DNA of 64,000 nucleotides, from NCBI GenBank assembly GCA_948567375.1, contig OX419755.1, positions 47,200,291 through 47,264,290 of the forward strand. Reading direction: 5' to 3'. The stretch comes from Lunularia cruciata. Lineage: Eukaryota; Streptophyta; Marchantiopsida; Lunulariales; Lunulariaceae. Each line of letters opens with the position of its first letter. Position 1 is the first letter of the stretch. The position numbers and the translations under genes were made by a program. The notes beneath the pieces were generated by a model. It ran no database searches, was not told where the DNA came from, and saw only the letters and a program-made list of their open reading frames with translations. Shown piece after piece: positions 35,226 to 47,720 of the stretch.

Positions 35226-36194
35226 GGATTGTCCACTCCACCCTCAAAAGCCAACACAATATGGTGCACTCTACTACACTATAAGAAGTAACAATTGTGT
35301 ATGAGATCTCCCTACCAAATCCAAATGTCACCTCTCTCTCCTCCACCATGTTGAGCTTAATGCACTTAGCCAAACTAAAGACTATCGCCAAGTAGGTGAG
35401 TTAGCCTGTAATAACATTAACATCATGCATTTTATGTTGCAACTCCTTGTCTAGGATCCCATACCAAAATTGGACAGCTTGGGCCTCAATAACTCCTTGA
35501 GTGAAATTGATCAATAATCTCATGTAAGTATAGGCCTTTCTTAGGCTCTCTCCAACCTTTTGGTGGAACTCTTGCAAGCTCTTCAGCTTGTCAATCCGCA
35601 CTCCTTGGTAGTTTTACCTCAAGCATTGGAAGAACTCCACCATGGGATTAAACCTCAATACTACACCACCTCTTGTGGAGGTACTTCCACTTGTAGTAGA
35701 ACTATCTCCAACTAGTGCACCTCCATTAGATACACCAATGCTATTAGTGCTAGAACTCATGGGTACTACCAATCTACCCCTAGCAACCGAGCTTGAAGTG
35801 ATGGAGATGTAGTTTGGAAACCAATATTGATACCATACCTCAATCCTTTTGAAGTGAGCTCTCTTGAACTCATGATAGTCATCTTTCGGTGGACTCCCAA
35901 AGTGTTGAAACAACCCTTTCCATGCCATGAAGGATATGAACAAAGTCATGATCTGCATCTATTGCAAATCACACCAACTATCAAACTCCTAGATGAATTC
36001 ATCCAACTCAATGGTACCCATCATACCAAAGTAGTGTTGCGGGTCTTTAGAGGCCCAATAAATCTTGTATATGTCCTACAACAATGGTGCAAACACACCA
36101 AATGCACTCTCAATTGAATCAACTCTTGAAGTAAACTCCAAATCAGAGTCAATCTCCTCACTCACTTGGGCCTAAGATACAAGATGATACTAAG

Positions 36195-37930
36195 CGTCAC
36201 TTCGTGTAAACCCATTGTACTACAATGATTTCTCCTCTAGAATCTCAAAAGAACTCTGTTGTGACAATATAACTCAAACCATAACCAAAACCACCACAAG
36301 TACCCCACCAAGGATCACCACCAACTGAACACCACTCACTAATGTAGCTCTAATTACAACAATTACACTAGGAGAAAGGACAACCTATACCCTGCCATCA
36401 CAACACACACTCTCACAATCTACAGGTCATCACTTCTTGCCTCATGAGAGAGAAATATAGGTAGTCTAATTGGTCATCACTCTAATCTCACTATTGAGAG
36501 CACACCAGAGCACTACACATAAACATGGTGCACAAATAGGAAGTAGAGAATGGAGGGGGTCCAATCACAAGAAGTCTAAATGAAACCCTCCATCTCATAA
36601 AAAAAATGATTGGATAAATAAATAATAAATCACTCAAATGACTTTTTACTATTTGACATTTGAAATTTGACATAATAGGATTGTCTACTTAATCCTAAGC
36701 TATCAAGATCACCAAGGATTGGATCAAACTGCTTTTCCTAGCCAAATCTACATTTGTATATGTATTAGTTGACCAATCATTAGAACAGCAAGTGAATGTG
36801 GACTAGTTGGCTAGGGCACCAATCTAAGAACTAGAGATATGAGGTTCAAACCTTGTTGTACACAATCTAGAAGGGTGTGCAAATTTTGCACAATGACAAC
36901 CAAAAACTACCACAAACTCATCTAAATTGGCTAGCTTGTTTGCCTTCATAGCCTCTCTAGCCCACAACCCTATGCCTCTAAATACCAACTCGAGCACTAG
37001 CAAGGGCAATTTAGGCAACCTCCAACTTTGGACAACCTTTGCAAACTCTAGCTCCATCTCCAAATTTGGACAACCTTTGCTAATTTTATGCACCTCTTCT
37101 ATACTTGGCTAACCGCCAAATCCTTTGCTAATTATCGACTCGAGCCAAATTGAAAAGATAGAGATCTACAAATTCCTAATTGAGGAGATGGGTTCCCAAA
37201 TCCGCCTCTAATTTTGCACTTTGTGTTTAGTTAGTTCCAAATTGACCTTGATTTCATCTCCTTGGGCTCAAGTGAAACACCCATTGTCTCAAATTGACTC
37301 AATTCTCAATATTTGGCCAACGTTTCCAAATACTGTATGTTCCATTGCCAAATTTGCATCAAATCAAAATGGCTTCCACAAATGATTATTCTTTGGGAAA
37401 TCGAGGACCACAATCTAATGTACCAACAATCAACCAAGTTTGGAGACACCACCCAACACCCGAGTTCCTTCACCCTATTTCCCCTTGACTCTCACTTCTC
37501 TCATGTAATCATTCATTTTTCCACTCAAATCACAATCAAATCAGATCTATATTCAATCCTTCAATCAACAATTTGCCAACAATCTTGCACTAATTATAGT
37601 CAAGCCTCTACCCACTCTAGCTAAGAGACTCTGTGTGATGCTCGCTGGCCTCTGTCCATCATAGCCAAGAACTCAAAGGCTCAACATCAAAGAAGTGAGC
37701 TCTTTAGGGCTACACTTCAAAAGTATACCCCTCTGCTTGACTTAGGTCTCCAACCCTAATGTCGTTGCTGATGGCACATTTGACTATGCTAATAGTGCAA
37801 GCAACAATGTGTCCCACCATGTGATCAATAACCTTAACATGAAATCTGATTGTCAAAAAGTAGTCCATGAGCACCTATAAAAAAACGATGATTGCTATTA
37901 TTCCAACACTATTATTCCAACACTATTATT
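36195..37930 (-). repeat. Family A LTR (5' side of A3)
   Basis: The left edge lies beside the A3 primer-site region (about 36180 to 36194). The body matches the shared LTR and the A4 LTR, for example AGAGACTCTGTGTGATGCTC at about 37625 against 28467. Similarity fades near 37930, so the outer end with the terminal repeat segment is not present. Beyond it the sequence is unrelated. Confidence 0.65.
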
Positions 37931-38280
37931 ATTGCTCTTGTCAAAGTATTAGCAACTATATCAAGAACTTGAATGTGCTCTAGTCATTGTCCTAAACACG
38001 TTTGTGTTCATGTTTGAATTATAGAAACTGAAATTCCAATTTTGATAACCGAAATTTATTTTAGACCTGAACTCCAATGACTCACTCTATATCTATATGT
38101 TTATAGTGACTTTTATCTTGTTATATAGATTTACAAATTTACATTAAACTCGAAGTTCTTTTACAATTAAAACTCCGAACTCTAGAATATGAGAAAATCT
38201 AGCACTAATCTACCAGATTTCTACAACATAAGACCTAACTCATAAACAAGAGGAAACCTCAACCTAGGAAGTTGAGGATT
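37931..38280. other. AT-rich spacer, nothing recognised
   Basis: No open frame of note and no similarity to the elements on either side was seen. It marks the right edge of the gypsy-fossil block. Confidence 0.5.
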
Positions 38281-38777
38281 GCAAGATGTTCCCTGGTCGG
38301 ATAAGACAAGACTTATGTTTTGCTTCGTCCCCGAGTTCAGATGCTTCTACGGAAAAGAACCGTTTCCAGAATCACGTTTTCCATCTTGTCAAAGGTAGAA
38401 GAAGAACAAAACATAAGTCAAGATGCCAATTTGACGCGTCTCGGCCGGGTGAATACTGCTTTTGTCATTTTGACCACACTGTAGGAGCATTAGGACAGAC
38501 CCGCCCTCCCGGCAACGAGCCCAATTTGTGTTAGAGCCTTTTGCAGAATTGACTCTTATCAAAGGAACCGCTAACTGTCACAATCGACTCTTATCCAGAA
38601 TTGCAAACGAGCATCGAGGTTGACATTGCCCTATTGTGTAGGTGTGTTTGCAGAGTGGACACGCCACGTGTAAAAATGGGGAAGACTTTGTCAAAGGACT
38701 TTTCGTGCAGTATTCCGTCTAGCACCAAGATCGACCACTGACCTTGTCTCAAAGCCCAAAGGAAACCTCAGCGATCG

Positions 38778-39011
38778 TTGGATGCAGGACAAAAGAGGTG
38801 TGGAGATCCACGTGGACGTATGTGTTGGCGGTGTAAGAGACATAGGACTGGTGTGCATGGAGACAATCTCCTGGTAAATGCTTTAGAGATCGTTCAGACG
38901 GAGGATAAATGGTATGCTAGGTTACTTGATTCGGATACAAATTCACCGGTTCAAAACGGAAGAATTATCAGAGTTAAAGAAGGTGATGTCACGCACACAA
39001 GAACAGGCTAG
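38778..39011 (+). CDS. Small hypothetical open frame, unidentified
   Basis: A 77-codon open frame from ATG to TAG lies in a GC-richer island (38280 to 39010) that stands out from its AT-rich surroundings. The C-terminal half (EIVQTEDKWYARLLDSD, then GRIIRVKEGD) looks protein-like rather than random. It may be an exon or a remnant of a host gene. I do not recognise a family, and no promoter or splice sites could be assigned, so the call is weak. Confidence 0.2.
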   Translation: MDAGQKRCGDPRGRMCWRCKRHRTGVHGDNLLVNALEIVQTEDKWYARLLDSDTNSPVQNGRIIRVKEGDVTHTRTG

Positions 39012-40729
39012 CTTGTTTTCTCCCATTATATGACTCACTGTTTCATCCAAGTTATAAAAGCCACAAGATTGGTAGATGACCGTAGTGAATTTCTAAAATT
39101 ATTAACCAATCTCCTTGAAACTTGAATTTTCTTTCTTGGTACGCATACATGGAAATGGGAGAAGCCCAAAAGATAGCTGTAAGAATGATCAACAGAACAA
39201 TAACCTATTCTGTATCATGGTTCAATTATCTCTCTCTAGCATTCGTAACAAAGGCATGTTTTTAGTATATAATTATCTTTTTATTTTCCACTTGCATCCA
39301 TTTTTCTTGGTCAACTCTATATTTCTTATATGTACATTTTTGCGTTCTTATTTCTAAATCATACTCCATACTTAACAAAAAAAAGGATTTGGGTGCATAA
39401 ATGTTATCAACCATTTGTGACAAGTTAATCAAAAATAAAAATATTTGATATACCCTTCAAAAAATATAACCAGAAAATAATGTTGTATGGATTATCAAAA
39501 GACTATATCATGTAAAAATTGTTTGATATGGAAAGATATCTCAGAAGTGTTAATGTGGGTGATCTACCTTGATGATTAATTATCTCTTACTGCTAAAAAT
39601 GAGAATTTGTGAAATTAAAATGTAGGCAAAGGGAATCAAACATGCTTGGATGAGCAGTGAAATGATTTATATCAATAGATTTTCTGAGAAAATAATGCAT
39701 TTGAAGTCAAACTTGATTGACAACCTTTCACTACTTGTATAACTAGGTAATTATTACTTACGAGACTTGAAGAGATTGACGTCCCATATAAAGCACTACC
39801 ATTAATCCCAATTAATCAATTAAATCGGTTCTGTTTCAATCTGCCAAGATTTGACCATATTGAACTGAATAAAATGGCCCTGAAAGGATTCTTATATGGT
39901 TATTTACTCTTCATATTTAATCAACTCTCAACTCCAGAAATTATCTTTGAAATTTTAAATCGAATATCTCCCTCTTAGATACAGGATTAAGGAATATGAT
40001 TCTCACAGATTCTCTTACTGAAGTTTTTAATTGCTTCTTTCTAGGAAAATTTCTCCAAGCATGATCTCCCCATTGTAGCTAATGACCTTTGTTGAGTTAC
40101 TTCAACAACTTCACTTTGTCATATTTTACCCTATTGGATTGTTCTGCGCTGTAGGCTCCCCTTACATTTTAGAACATAGTCAATGATTAAGTTTTCATTA
40201 TTACTGAATCTTCATAATTTTCCATGAGTTTATTAATTTAATTAGCATGACGTTCTTGAGCATATGACCATCACAAGCTCACACTTTTAAATTACCAAAA
40301 CAATTGCATGCATAGGAACGCATGTATTAACTAGATATGTGATTGGCGTCATTATAAATATATCACAACATTTAACCTCCTTTTATAAAAGAAATGTCAT
40401 AATACAATAAATATATAATTATTGAAGAAAATTCAACATGATAATTCGTTAATTGGAGATTCAACCTAAGTGTATTTTCAATATCGCGATCACACATTGA
40501 GAGAAGAGACTGTAATATAATCCTCTTTTTTGCTTAAATCGATCGTTTGTTGTAGAAGCTCACGTCAGAATCTGGTATCGAAAAGGATATACGTCATATA
40601 TCAGCAGAAACATGGTCTTAGAGAGAAGATTCTAGAGGAACCTGTTTCGTATCTTCTTCGTTCTCTGGCTGCTGCGTGACGAGTCCTCACATCCGTTTTT
40701 CACGTGCTGTCTCTTTGTTGTACCCTAAC
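39012..40729. other. AT-rich intergenic, nothing recognised
   Basis: Both strands lack convincing coding sequence. A TATA-like TTATAAAAG occurs near 39052, but no gene follows it that I can support. Confidence 0.5.
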
Positions 40730-40740
40730 TTTAACTCCTG

Positions 40741-40836
40741 GGGCTTAGCCCATGTTACCTTTTTTTTTGTCTCTCCCTTGTACGGCTTGATGGGGTCTTC
40801 CATCCTTCATTTTTCCTACGCGGTCGCCCTTTACAC
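40741..40836 (+). mobile_element. 96 bp RLE-type LINE 3' tail insertion (U4)
   Basis: The insert starts GGGGCTTAGCC after the shared TG and ends in GGTCGCCCTTTACAC. It matches the 3' end of the long LINE at 55920 to 56010, including the marker TACGGCTTGATG. It is flanked by TTTAACTCCTG (40730 to 40740) and TTTAACTTCTG (40837 to 40847), an 11 bp target-site duplication with one difference. This is a severely 5'-truncated LINE copy without a poly(A) tail. Confidence 0.8.
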
Positions 40837-40847
40837 TTTAACTTCTG

Positions 40848-42888
40848 CGGACGATTATAAGCAATATGCATGTCAAGCAACTAGTACCCCGTCAAAGCTT
40901 TCCAGTAAGAAAGAAACAAGAGTCTCTTAAAGGAATGTTTGACATTGCTTTACTACGCTAAGATGTTCTTTGCTGGATCTGAAACGGGGAAGATTGTAGT
41001 ACCCGGTAACTTCCGGGTGCTATGTTGGAGGTATTGTATATTTGGAACTTGTATATATGGGCAATACTCTTGGGACATCACCTTCTTTGAAACGGAACTC
41101 TTCGTGATGTCTTGCTTATCCAGATTCTGCTGGGAAGCACTGTAACTGTTGTCTCGTCTTGGATTCCTGTTAATTCCCATGTGAGTGGCGCTCCAAAAGC
41201 AGAATTGTATTTCAACATCGACTTCATGCCATTTACCAACTATTATACTATTCTTCTGAAAAGCAACACAAAAGAATATCATAGAGACGGAGACACTCAA
41301 CGGTAGTAAGGAGTCAAGGAGGTTTTTCTAATACCAACAACAGAGGGAATAAGTCAATCACTCACTTCCACTTCCACATTTCATATATATAATCCCCATT
41401 CATATAATGTCACTTCCATAATCCAACTATTATCTGAAGCTTTGTAAGCAATCCCAATAATAAGTATCTTGACAATGGACGATTTGAAAGACTCTCCTTA
41501 TAATAGGATAAAAACTAGAAAAATATAAGTATACTTACTCATGGAATCAAAATACATCCACATTACAAGAACATACATTCTCATGCAAGAAAATTTATAT
41601 AAATTTTCTAAGAGAAAGTAAGTACTACCATCCATTTTTTAACATAAGAGTACAAACACATCATTTTAATTCTTAGCTTCTTATATTTTTAAGATTCATA
41701 GGTACTGAAAATATGTAGATACATACCTATTATCATATTTCTTGTTTATTTATGCAGCCATCACTACAATTTTCTTTTTTATCTCATTTCATTATATTAT
41801 TCATGTATGAAGAACTGATATAAATGCATAGTTAATGTGCCTGTCTTTATGGAATAATTAGATTATCAAGCAAAGCTTTGTAATTGCTGAAAAGATGAGT
41901 AATTATAAATAGACAAACTTCATTCAAACAACAATATGGTGCATTAACATAAATATAAATCAACATAGTCATAAAAAATGAATGCATTAACTTTGTAGTT
42001 AAAGAGTAGTTGCATGCTATAACCATGTACAAATTAATCAACTAAATATATAATTAAATATGGCTGAATGTCAAAATCCATAATTCCTCACGGTCATGGA
42101 TGACAATAATTAAATTTTACACAAATATACATAATTAAGTACAATAAATTCCATTGAATTTCAAGAAATAATATTATATTATAAAACTATTATAATGTTA
42201 CACAACTATACATAATTAAGTACAATAAATTCCACTGAATTTCAAGAAATAATATTATATTATAAAGCTAATATATTAGACATGTTTGGTGGTCTCCACA
42301 TGCTTGTTACTAAAGTCTATAACAAAACTATAGAAAGATTTATGGATATTGTTGTAAAAAATTTATGGTTAGGTGGGAAGTAGACCCCTAAAAGTTTATG
42401 GAATTGAAGTCATACCCAGAAAATTCTAGAAATGATTCAAATTAGTGTAAAAAATTACTTCTAAGATACCTTTAATTGCTTCTCGCATCTGGGGGAAAAG
42501 TCTAGCATGCTTGCTAAAGACAAGTGGGAGTTTCTTTGCAAGTACTGAATGTAAATTTATAATTTGTAAAATTTTAGAAAATTTTCTTAAAGATATTAGA
42601 GATGGTGGGACTAAAATTCCTGTTGGGGATAGGGTGCTCATAGGAAAATCATGTTAAATTTGATTTATTCCAACCGGAAAAAGCAATCAAGATAAAAACA
42701 AACATTAGTTATTATGGGTTATTTTTCATATCATGACCACCATAAATGTGAAAATTTATAATATTTTTCTAACTACAATTGCAAAATTGCACGTATCTTT
42801 GTATCTCAAGGTCATGAGTATCTCGTATGCCTCAATATAACAATTTATAGTTATATACCTCAACATAATTCTTTTTGCCTTCCATTCT
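40848..42888. other. AT-rich intergenic with an 81 bp duplication
   Basis: No gene is supported. A tandem duplication lies at about 42118 to 42279; ACATAATTAAGTACAATAAA begins at 42129 and again at 42210, offset 81 bp, with about three differences between units. Confidence 0.55.
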
Positions 42889-43640
42889 TCACTTGTGAAT
42901 TTGGTTTCTAGATTCTACACTAGATGCAACATCTGTCCATATGACATGCTGTCTTTTTGGAGAATAATACCCATGATGCAATCAAGGATATAGTGTTTGC
43001 TATGGCACAAGATAATGGATAATTGGCTTGGAGGGAGCGTTCATATGCTTTGCAGACAACACATGTGTTAGAGAAAATTTATACTTGGTCCAAGATGATC
43101 ACGTGACAATGGCGGATGTTGTGCTTCTAGAACCTATTTGTGATGCAATTTTAGAGGGAGTGATTATTCATCCTCCTTGATGGGTGGCAAGCGGAGCAAC
43201 AACGCGCAAGGTCTCCAAGTATAGGGGTATGTAGCAAGGTCATCTCTTTGTTCCTCTAGTCTTGGAGGTATATGGAGCAATGGAAACAACATTTGACACA
43301 TTTGTTAAGGAGTGCATGAGAGCTTATCATATTAGACGTCAAGGAATACCACTCTCACCCTCATACTTTGTTGCATACTTTAGACAACATGTGTCCATTG
43401 CTCTACAAATAGCATTGGTTGGTGCAATCCATAGGAGAGCAATCACACTAGATTATGCTTCAATAGTTTGTAGACCTTACGACTTGCATAGCTCAAATAT
43501 CTTAGGTGCAATAGGGAAAATTTCTCATATTGATACTATTGGGACCTAGCTCTATTTTACCTCTTTTGTCTTTCCCTTGTATGTCTTGATGGGGTCTTCC
43601 AATCCTTTTTTTTTTATGTTGTTGCCTTTTCTTTTACTCT
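42889..43640 (+). mobile_element. RLE-type LINE, 5'-truncated copy (U3)
   Basis: This copy aligns with 55262 to 56010 of the long LINE. It retains the region after the C-terminal CCHC motif, an open stretch at 43262 to 43549 (FDTFVKECMRAYH, then HVSIALQIAL and CRPYDLHSSNILG), and the 3' tail marker CTTGATGGGGTCTTCC near 43590. The front of the element is absent, which is the usual result of incomplete target-primed reverse transcription. A target-site duplication could not be fixed. Confidence 0.8.
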
Positions 43641-44785
43641 TCTATAATAAGTAAAAGTTTTACATTTAGTCAACATCAATTTCATCGAATGATTCTGTTT
43701 ATATCAATTGAGTTTGGGTACTTTGAGGTTGACCATCTATTGCCAGATCAATCAGCCTAAAACTACTACATATTTGATTGGAATCCTCCACCAACAAAAC
43801 CTTTTTATAAGAATATACATAAATTTTTTTATGGTAGAACAAGTTTCTAGTGTAGAGATTGTATTATTTTCTTTCTTTGCTTATATTGTAATAAATCAGT
43901 CTTATGTGATTAACACTAAAGTGGTTTTTTCCCTTACTACTACTCTATTAGAAGCCAAGTTGAAAGTTGAAGGATGCTTTAATTGAAAGAGATTTTGAGT
44001 CTTTTTCTCTATAAATCTTTTTGGTCCCAATGGAGAATCTAATCTTCTTTATTGTCAAGTACCCACATATTAAAGAGTTTGACTTGGAAAATTTTGACCT
44101 CCAAAAAATTTAACCTCAAAGATTTTAACATTAGAGAATTTGATCGCTAAAGAATATGATCTTTAGGTATAATTTTCCCTTGAAGAATTTACTTAGGAAT
44201 ATTCAACTTTAAATTTAACCAATAAAAAGATTTTGATTTCAGAAATTTTGGCCATGAATGAATACTAATAAGGATCTTAACTTGAGTATTCTAACAAATT
44301 CAGTCGATAGAAGATGTGATTATTTCCAAAGGAGAACACTAGAATAATTATTCAAACACTGTTATTATTAACATTGTGTAGAAAATTAGATTTAGATAAA
44401 ATCAAAGTTAGGTTTAAGTCAAATTCAAGATGTATATCATCATCATACTCAAGTTCAAATCAATTCAATGTTATATTCAAATATATGTATAAGACATGGA
44501 AACATATGTATAAGACAATATTTCTTCTACATATGTTTCCATGTTGAATACTCAAAGCTGTTGGAATATGTTAAGCTGTTGGAATCTATTAAATGTATAA
44601 TATGTACTTGATGGTTATACTCAAGGGAAGCCACATCTTGTTAGACCTTGATCTCATACCTCTCCCATTTCAAGCAAAGAAGAGAGAACTAGCTAAGGTG
44701 AAAGATGATCAACAAGCAAGATTTGTAGTCTTTTTGCAGGAGGGTAGAGCTTTGACTACCAAAAGGTGACAATCAAATTTTGCAT
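43641..44785. other. AT-rich intergenic, nothing recognised
   Basis: No gene was supported. Local direct repeats are seen near 44480 to 44540 (ATATGTATAAGACA and the mirror-like TACATATGTTTCCATG), too short to classify. Confidence 0.45.
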
Positions 44786-47720
44786 AGCAATCCAAGACCC
44801 TTAGAGTGTTGTTTTGGAATATTCATGGGCTTGGTATGTTGTTTTGGAATATTCATGGGCTCACACATACCAAGTACTCTAGTATTAAGCCTTTCTGCAA
44901 TGATGTTGATCTGATAAATGTTGTGGAAACATGGGAACATGAGGGGATCACCATTTAAGACATTAAAGGATTCACTTGCCCTTTTTGGTTCAACTTGGAA
45001 CAAGAGGAGTCAAAATATAGGAAGGGGCTTTGGAGGTATTGCTACTTACATCAGATTTGGCTTTGAAAAATCAATGTCTTTGATAGGCCAAGACTCAAGT
45101 GGACAATACCAATGGTTGAAGATTGGAGGAGTTGTTACAACTTGCTTCCATGTTGCTTTTTTACTTTTCTCCATTGACATCACTAATTTACTTAAGTGGA
45201 GCTCTCAACACCATGCAACCTTCTCCACTCCTTGACAAAGCATGTGTTTGAGTTTCAAAGTAAAGGTGCATTACTTGTTGTTGGTGATTTCAATGCTAGG
45301 ATCCAAGCCTTTCAGATTCCTGAGTTTAGTGACCTTGAGATTGACCCTATTTATACCTTGATAGATTGTTCTAGTTCTAGCTCTTCACTAGATTTGATGA
45401 GCAATCCCATGAGTGAGCACTTTTTGAGCTTTGGTACCAATTGTAGCTTGAAGATCTTGAATGTCCTTTCTCAAATATCTAAAACTTTCAAAGGCACATG
45501 CTTTTTTCAGGTGGATCTAGCACCGTAGATTACATGTTGACCTCACCTAGTTGTATATATTGTGTTTTTGATTTTGTTGTTTTAGATCCTCAACCTGAAT
45601 CCGACCATGCACCTCTATCATTTGCCATCCTTCTTCCTAGCCCCAATAGAACCACATTACCTTTGAGCATGCCTTTCAAGGGAAACTCCATCACAAGAGA
45701 GATCTATCCCAACAAGTTATCCAAGAGAAGTTGAGCACTATGGAGTGGAGTTCAGATTTTCAACAATGGATTGATCAGTTGATTGAACTTGTTCAATCTA
45801 CATCAATTACTTTGTTTCCAAGAGCATCTTACAAAAAGAGACTTGGTCTCCCTTGCAGTAGGTGGTATGATGCTAATTATAAAATGGCAAGGATCAAAGT
45901 TATGGATAGGTCTCTTGATCAGATCTGGCTTTTGTCTCTTATAGAAAGTTGGTGAAGTGTAAGAAGTGAGCATTTATGAGACTTAAGAGGTCTAATTTGA
46001 GCACTAAATTGATGACAAATCTCAAGGCCTTTTGGAAGAAGGTTTTTTTTAGATCTCCATCTCCATTGTTGGACTTGAAAGAGCTTTGTAACTATGTGAA
46101 GATATGTACTTTTTCCCTAATGCTCCATGCATGGCACCTAACCTTGGATCTCCTTGCACCATCTCTAAAGCTGATGTCAAGTACCAACTTAAGAAGTTGA
46201 CTAATGATTAGGCTGAAGACCTTGATGGACTTTATGTAAAATTTTGAAATGGGGCAGCAATCATTTGATTCCAATACTCACTTCTCTCTTGAATGGAGCA
46301 ATCAAGTGTGGTATTCCTAACAGATGGTCCTTGATGAACGCAATTCCCATTCACCAGTCTGGCCAAAGGGATTTTGTTACCAATTACCATACCATACTAG
46401 TTGGTAGTATCCTTGCCAAGTTATATGGTCAAATTTTGGAATCCAAGCTAAATACTTGGGCTGAAAAGTACCAAATTTGTGCCAAATACCAAATTTGTGC
46501 CAAATGTTTGTTTTAGATCGGACTTAAGTACTTTGATCATCTATAAGTACTTCAATTTTTTGGTGGAAGTCTAAAGGTTTTGGAAGAGATCTCCTGGTTA
46601 CATTTATTAATTTCAAGAAGTCCTTTGATAAGGTGCTTAGGAAATCTATAAGTGAGAGATTCATTGAAATTGGTGTTTCACTAGATCTAATTGGTGTTAT
46701 CTCTTGAATTTATGAGAAGGGGGTTGTGAGACTCACATCTTTGAGTTCTCAAGATGTCCTGAGCACAATAGGAGTGATCCAAGGTTTCTCTCTCTCTCCA
46801 ACTTAGTTTGGAATCTTAATCAATGACCTAAAGAGAGTACTCATGGAAGCTAGAGCCTTTATGCAAAGGTGGTTATGAGATTCAAATCTTTGACTTCTCA
46901 AGATGTCTTGAGCACAATAGGAGTGATCTAAGGTTCCTCTCTATCTCCAACTATTTTTGGAATCTTAACCAATGACCTAAAGAGAGTACTCATGGAAGCT
47001 AGAGCTATAGGTGTGCAAGTTTGCTCTTTGATGGTACATGTACTCATTTATGCAAATGATGTAGTGCCCCTCTCCACCAATCCAAATAATTTATAGATCT
47101 CTCACATATGCCTCTAAGGTGAGATCCATGGAGCATGAGAGACTTCCATACCAAGCTCTTTGCACAACTCTATATACTGGTTGGTATACAGATTTGATTG
47201 CATGGGCTACAAGGTGGAACATTTTTTAGCAACATTGGAGGTTGGAGCCAATTGCATTATGAGAGGTGATCAAGGAGAAATTCTTATGTTTTCTTTGGCA
47301 TGAACTTGGTGCCAAGTTGGTGTTCTATCAGCAGTTTGTAAATCCTATGTTGGTGTATTTTGAGCACAATTATCTCTTGGCAAGGATCTATACTTCACTT
47401 AAACATGTCATTGCTTAGTATAGAACTAACTCTCATAGACTAGAAGTAAAACAAGGATGGTGGCAATAGATAGAGCATTCCTTGCGGCTTTGCACATTGT
47501 GTTCTATGGGCAAAGTTGAGGATTAGCATCATGTCTTTGTTGAGTGCCCTTGTTACCAATAGATTAGATTGACACATTAGATTAGTAGTAGTGATTTCTC
47601 GACTCTCTTACAACCTGAGGCTTTAGCGCTAGGGAAGTATATGACCAAGATGAGTCTATTTTGGATCAGTTTATTACATATTGGTCAAGTGCACTAGGCT
47701 CATATTTCATGTGATTTGTA
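44786..47720 (+). mobile_element. APE-type LINE, broken
   Basis: A plus-strand non-LTR retrotransposon. The apurinic endonuclease domain shows VLFWNIHGLG at about 44805, LLVVGDFNAR at 45271 to 45300, STVDYMLTSP at about 45519 and SDHAPL at about 45600. Reverse transcriptase follows (YHTILVGSILAKLYGQILES at 46380 onward, then FKKSFDKVLRKS near 46615). The catalytic box reads YAND at 47049 to 47060 where YADD is expected. A C-terminal Cys/His motif (LCTLCSMGKVED, HHVFVECPCYQ) lies at about 47485 to 47565. There are many stops and frame changes, and a 149 bp internal duplication. Clade is not determined. Confidence 0.8.
46712..47009 (+). repeat. 149 bp tandem duplication in the APE-type LINE
   Basis: GAGCACAATAGGAGTGATC occurs at 46761 and 46910, and ACTCATGGAAGCTAGAGC at 46839 and 46988, both offset by 149 bp. 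The two units differ at several sites, so the duplication is not recent. It doubles part of the reverse transcriptase and shifts the frame, since 149 is not a multiple of three. Confidence 0.8.

Larger units (their letters stand above)
28815..36194 (-). mobile_element. Ty3/gypsy family A internal region (copy A3)
   Basis: A3 lies on the minus strand. From the polypurine tract upward it has a decayed PHD-like finger (29299 to 29048), integrase (about 30181 to 29692), RNase H (about 31200 to 30500), reverse transcriptase with YIDDILVY at about 31470 (31900 to 31353), an extra segment (about 34010 to 32545), protease (about 34110), and gag (36117 to 35400). A reversed S LTR is nested at 34653. 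It is the most decayed of the three long copies. Confidence 0.88.
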
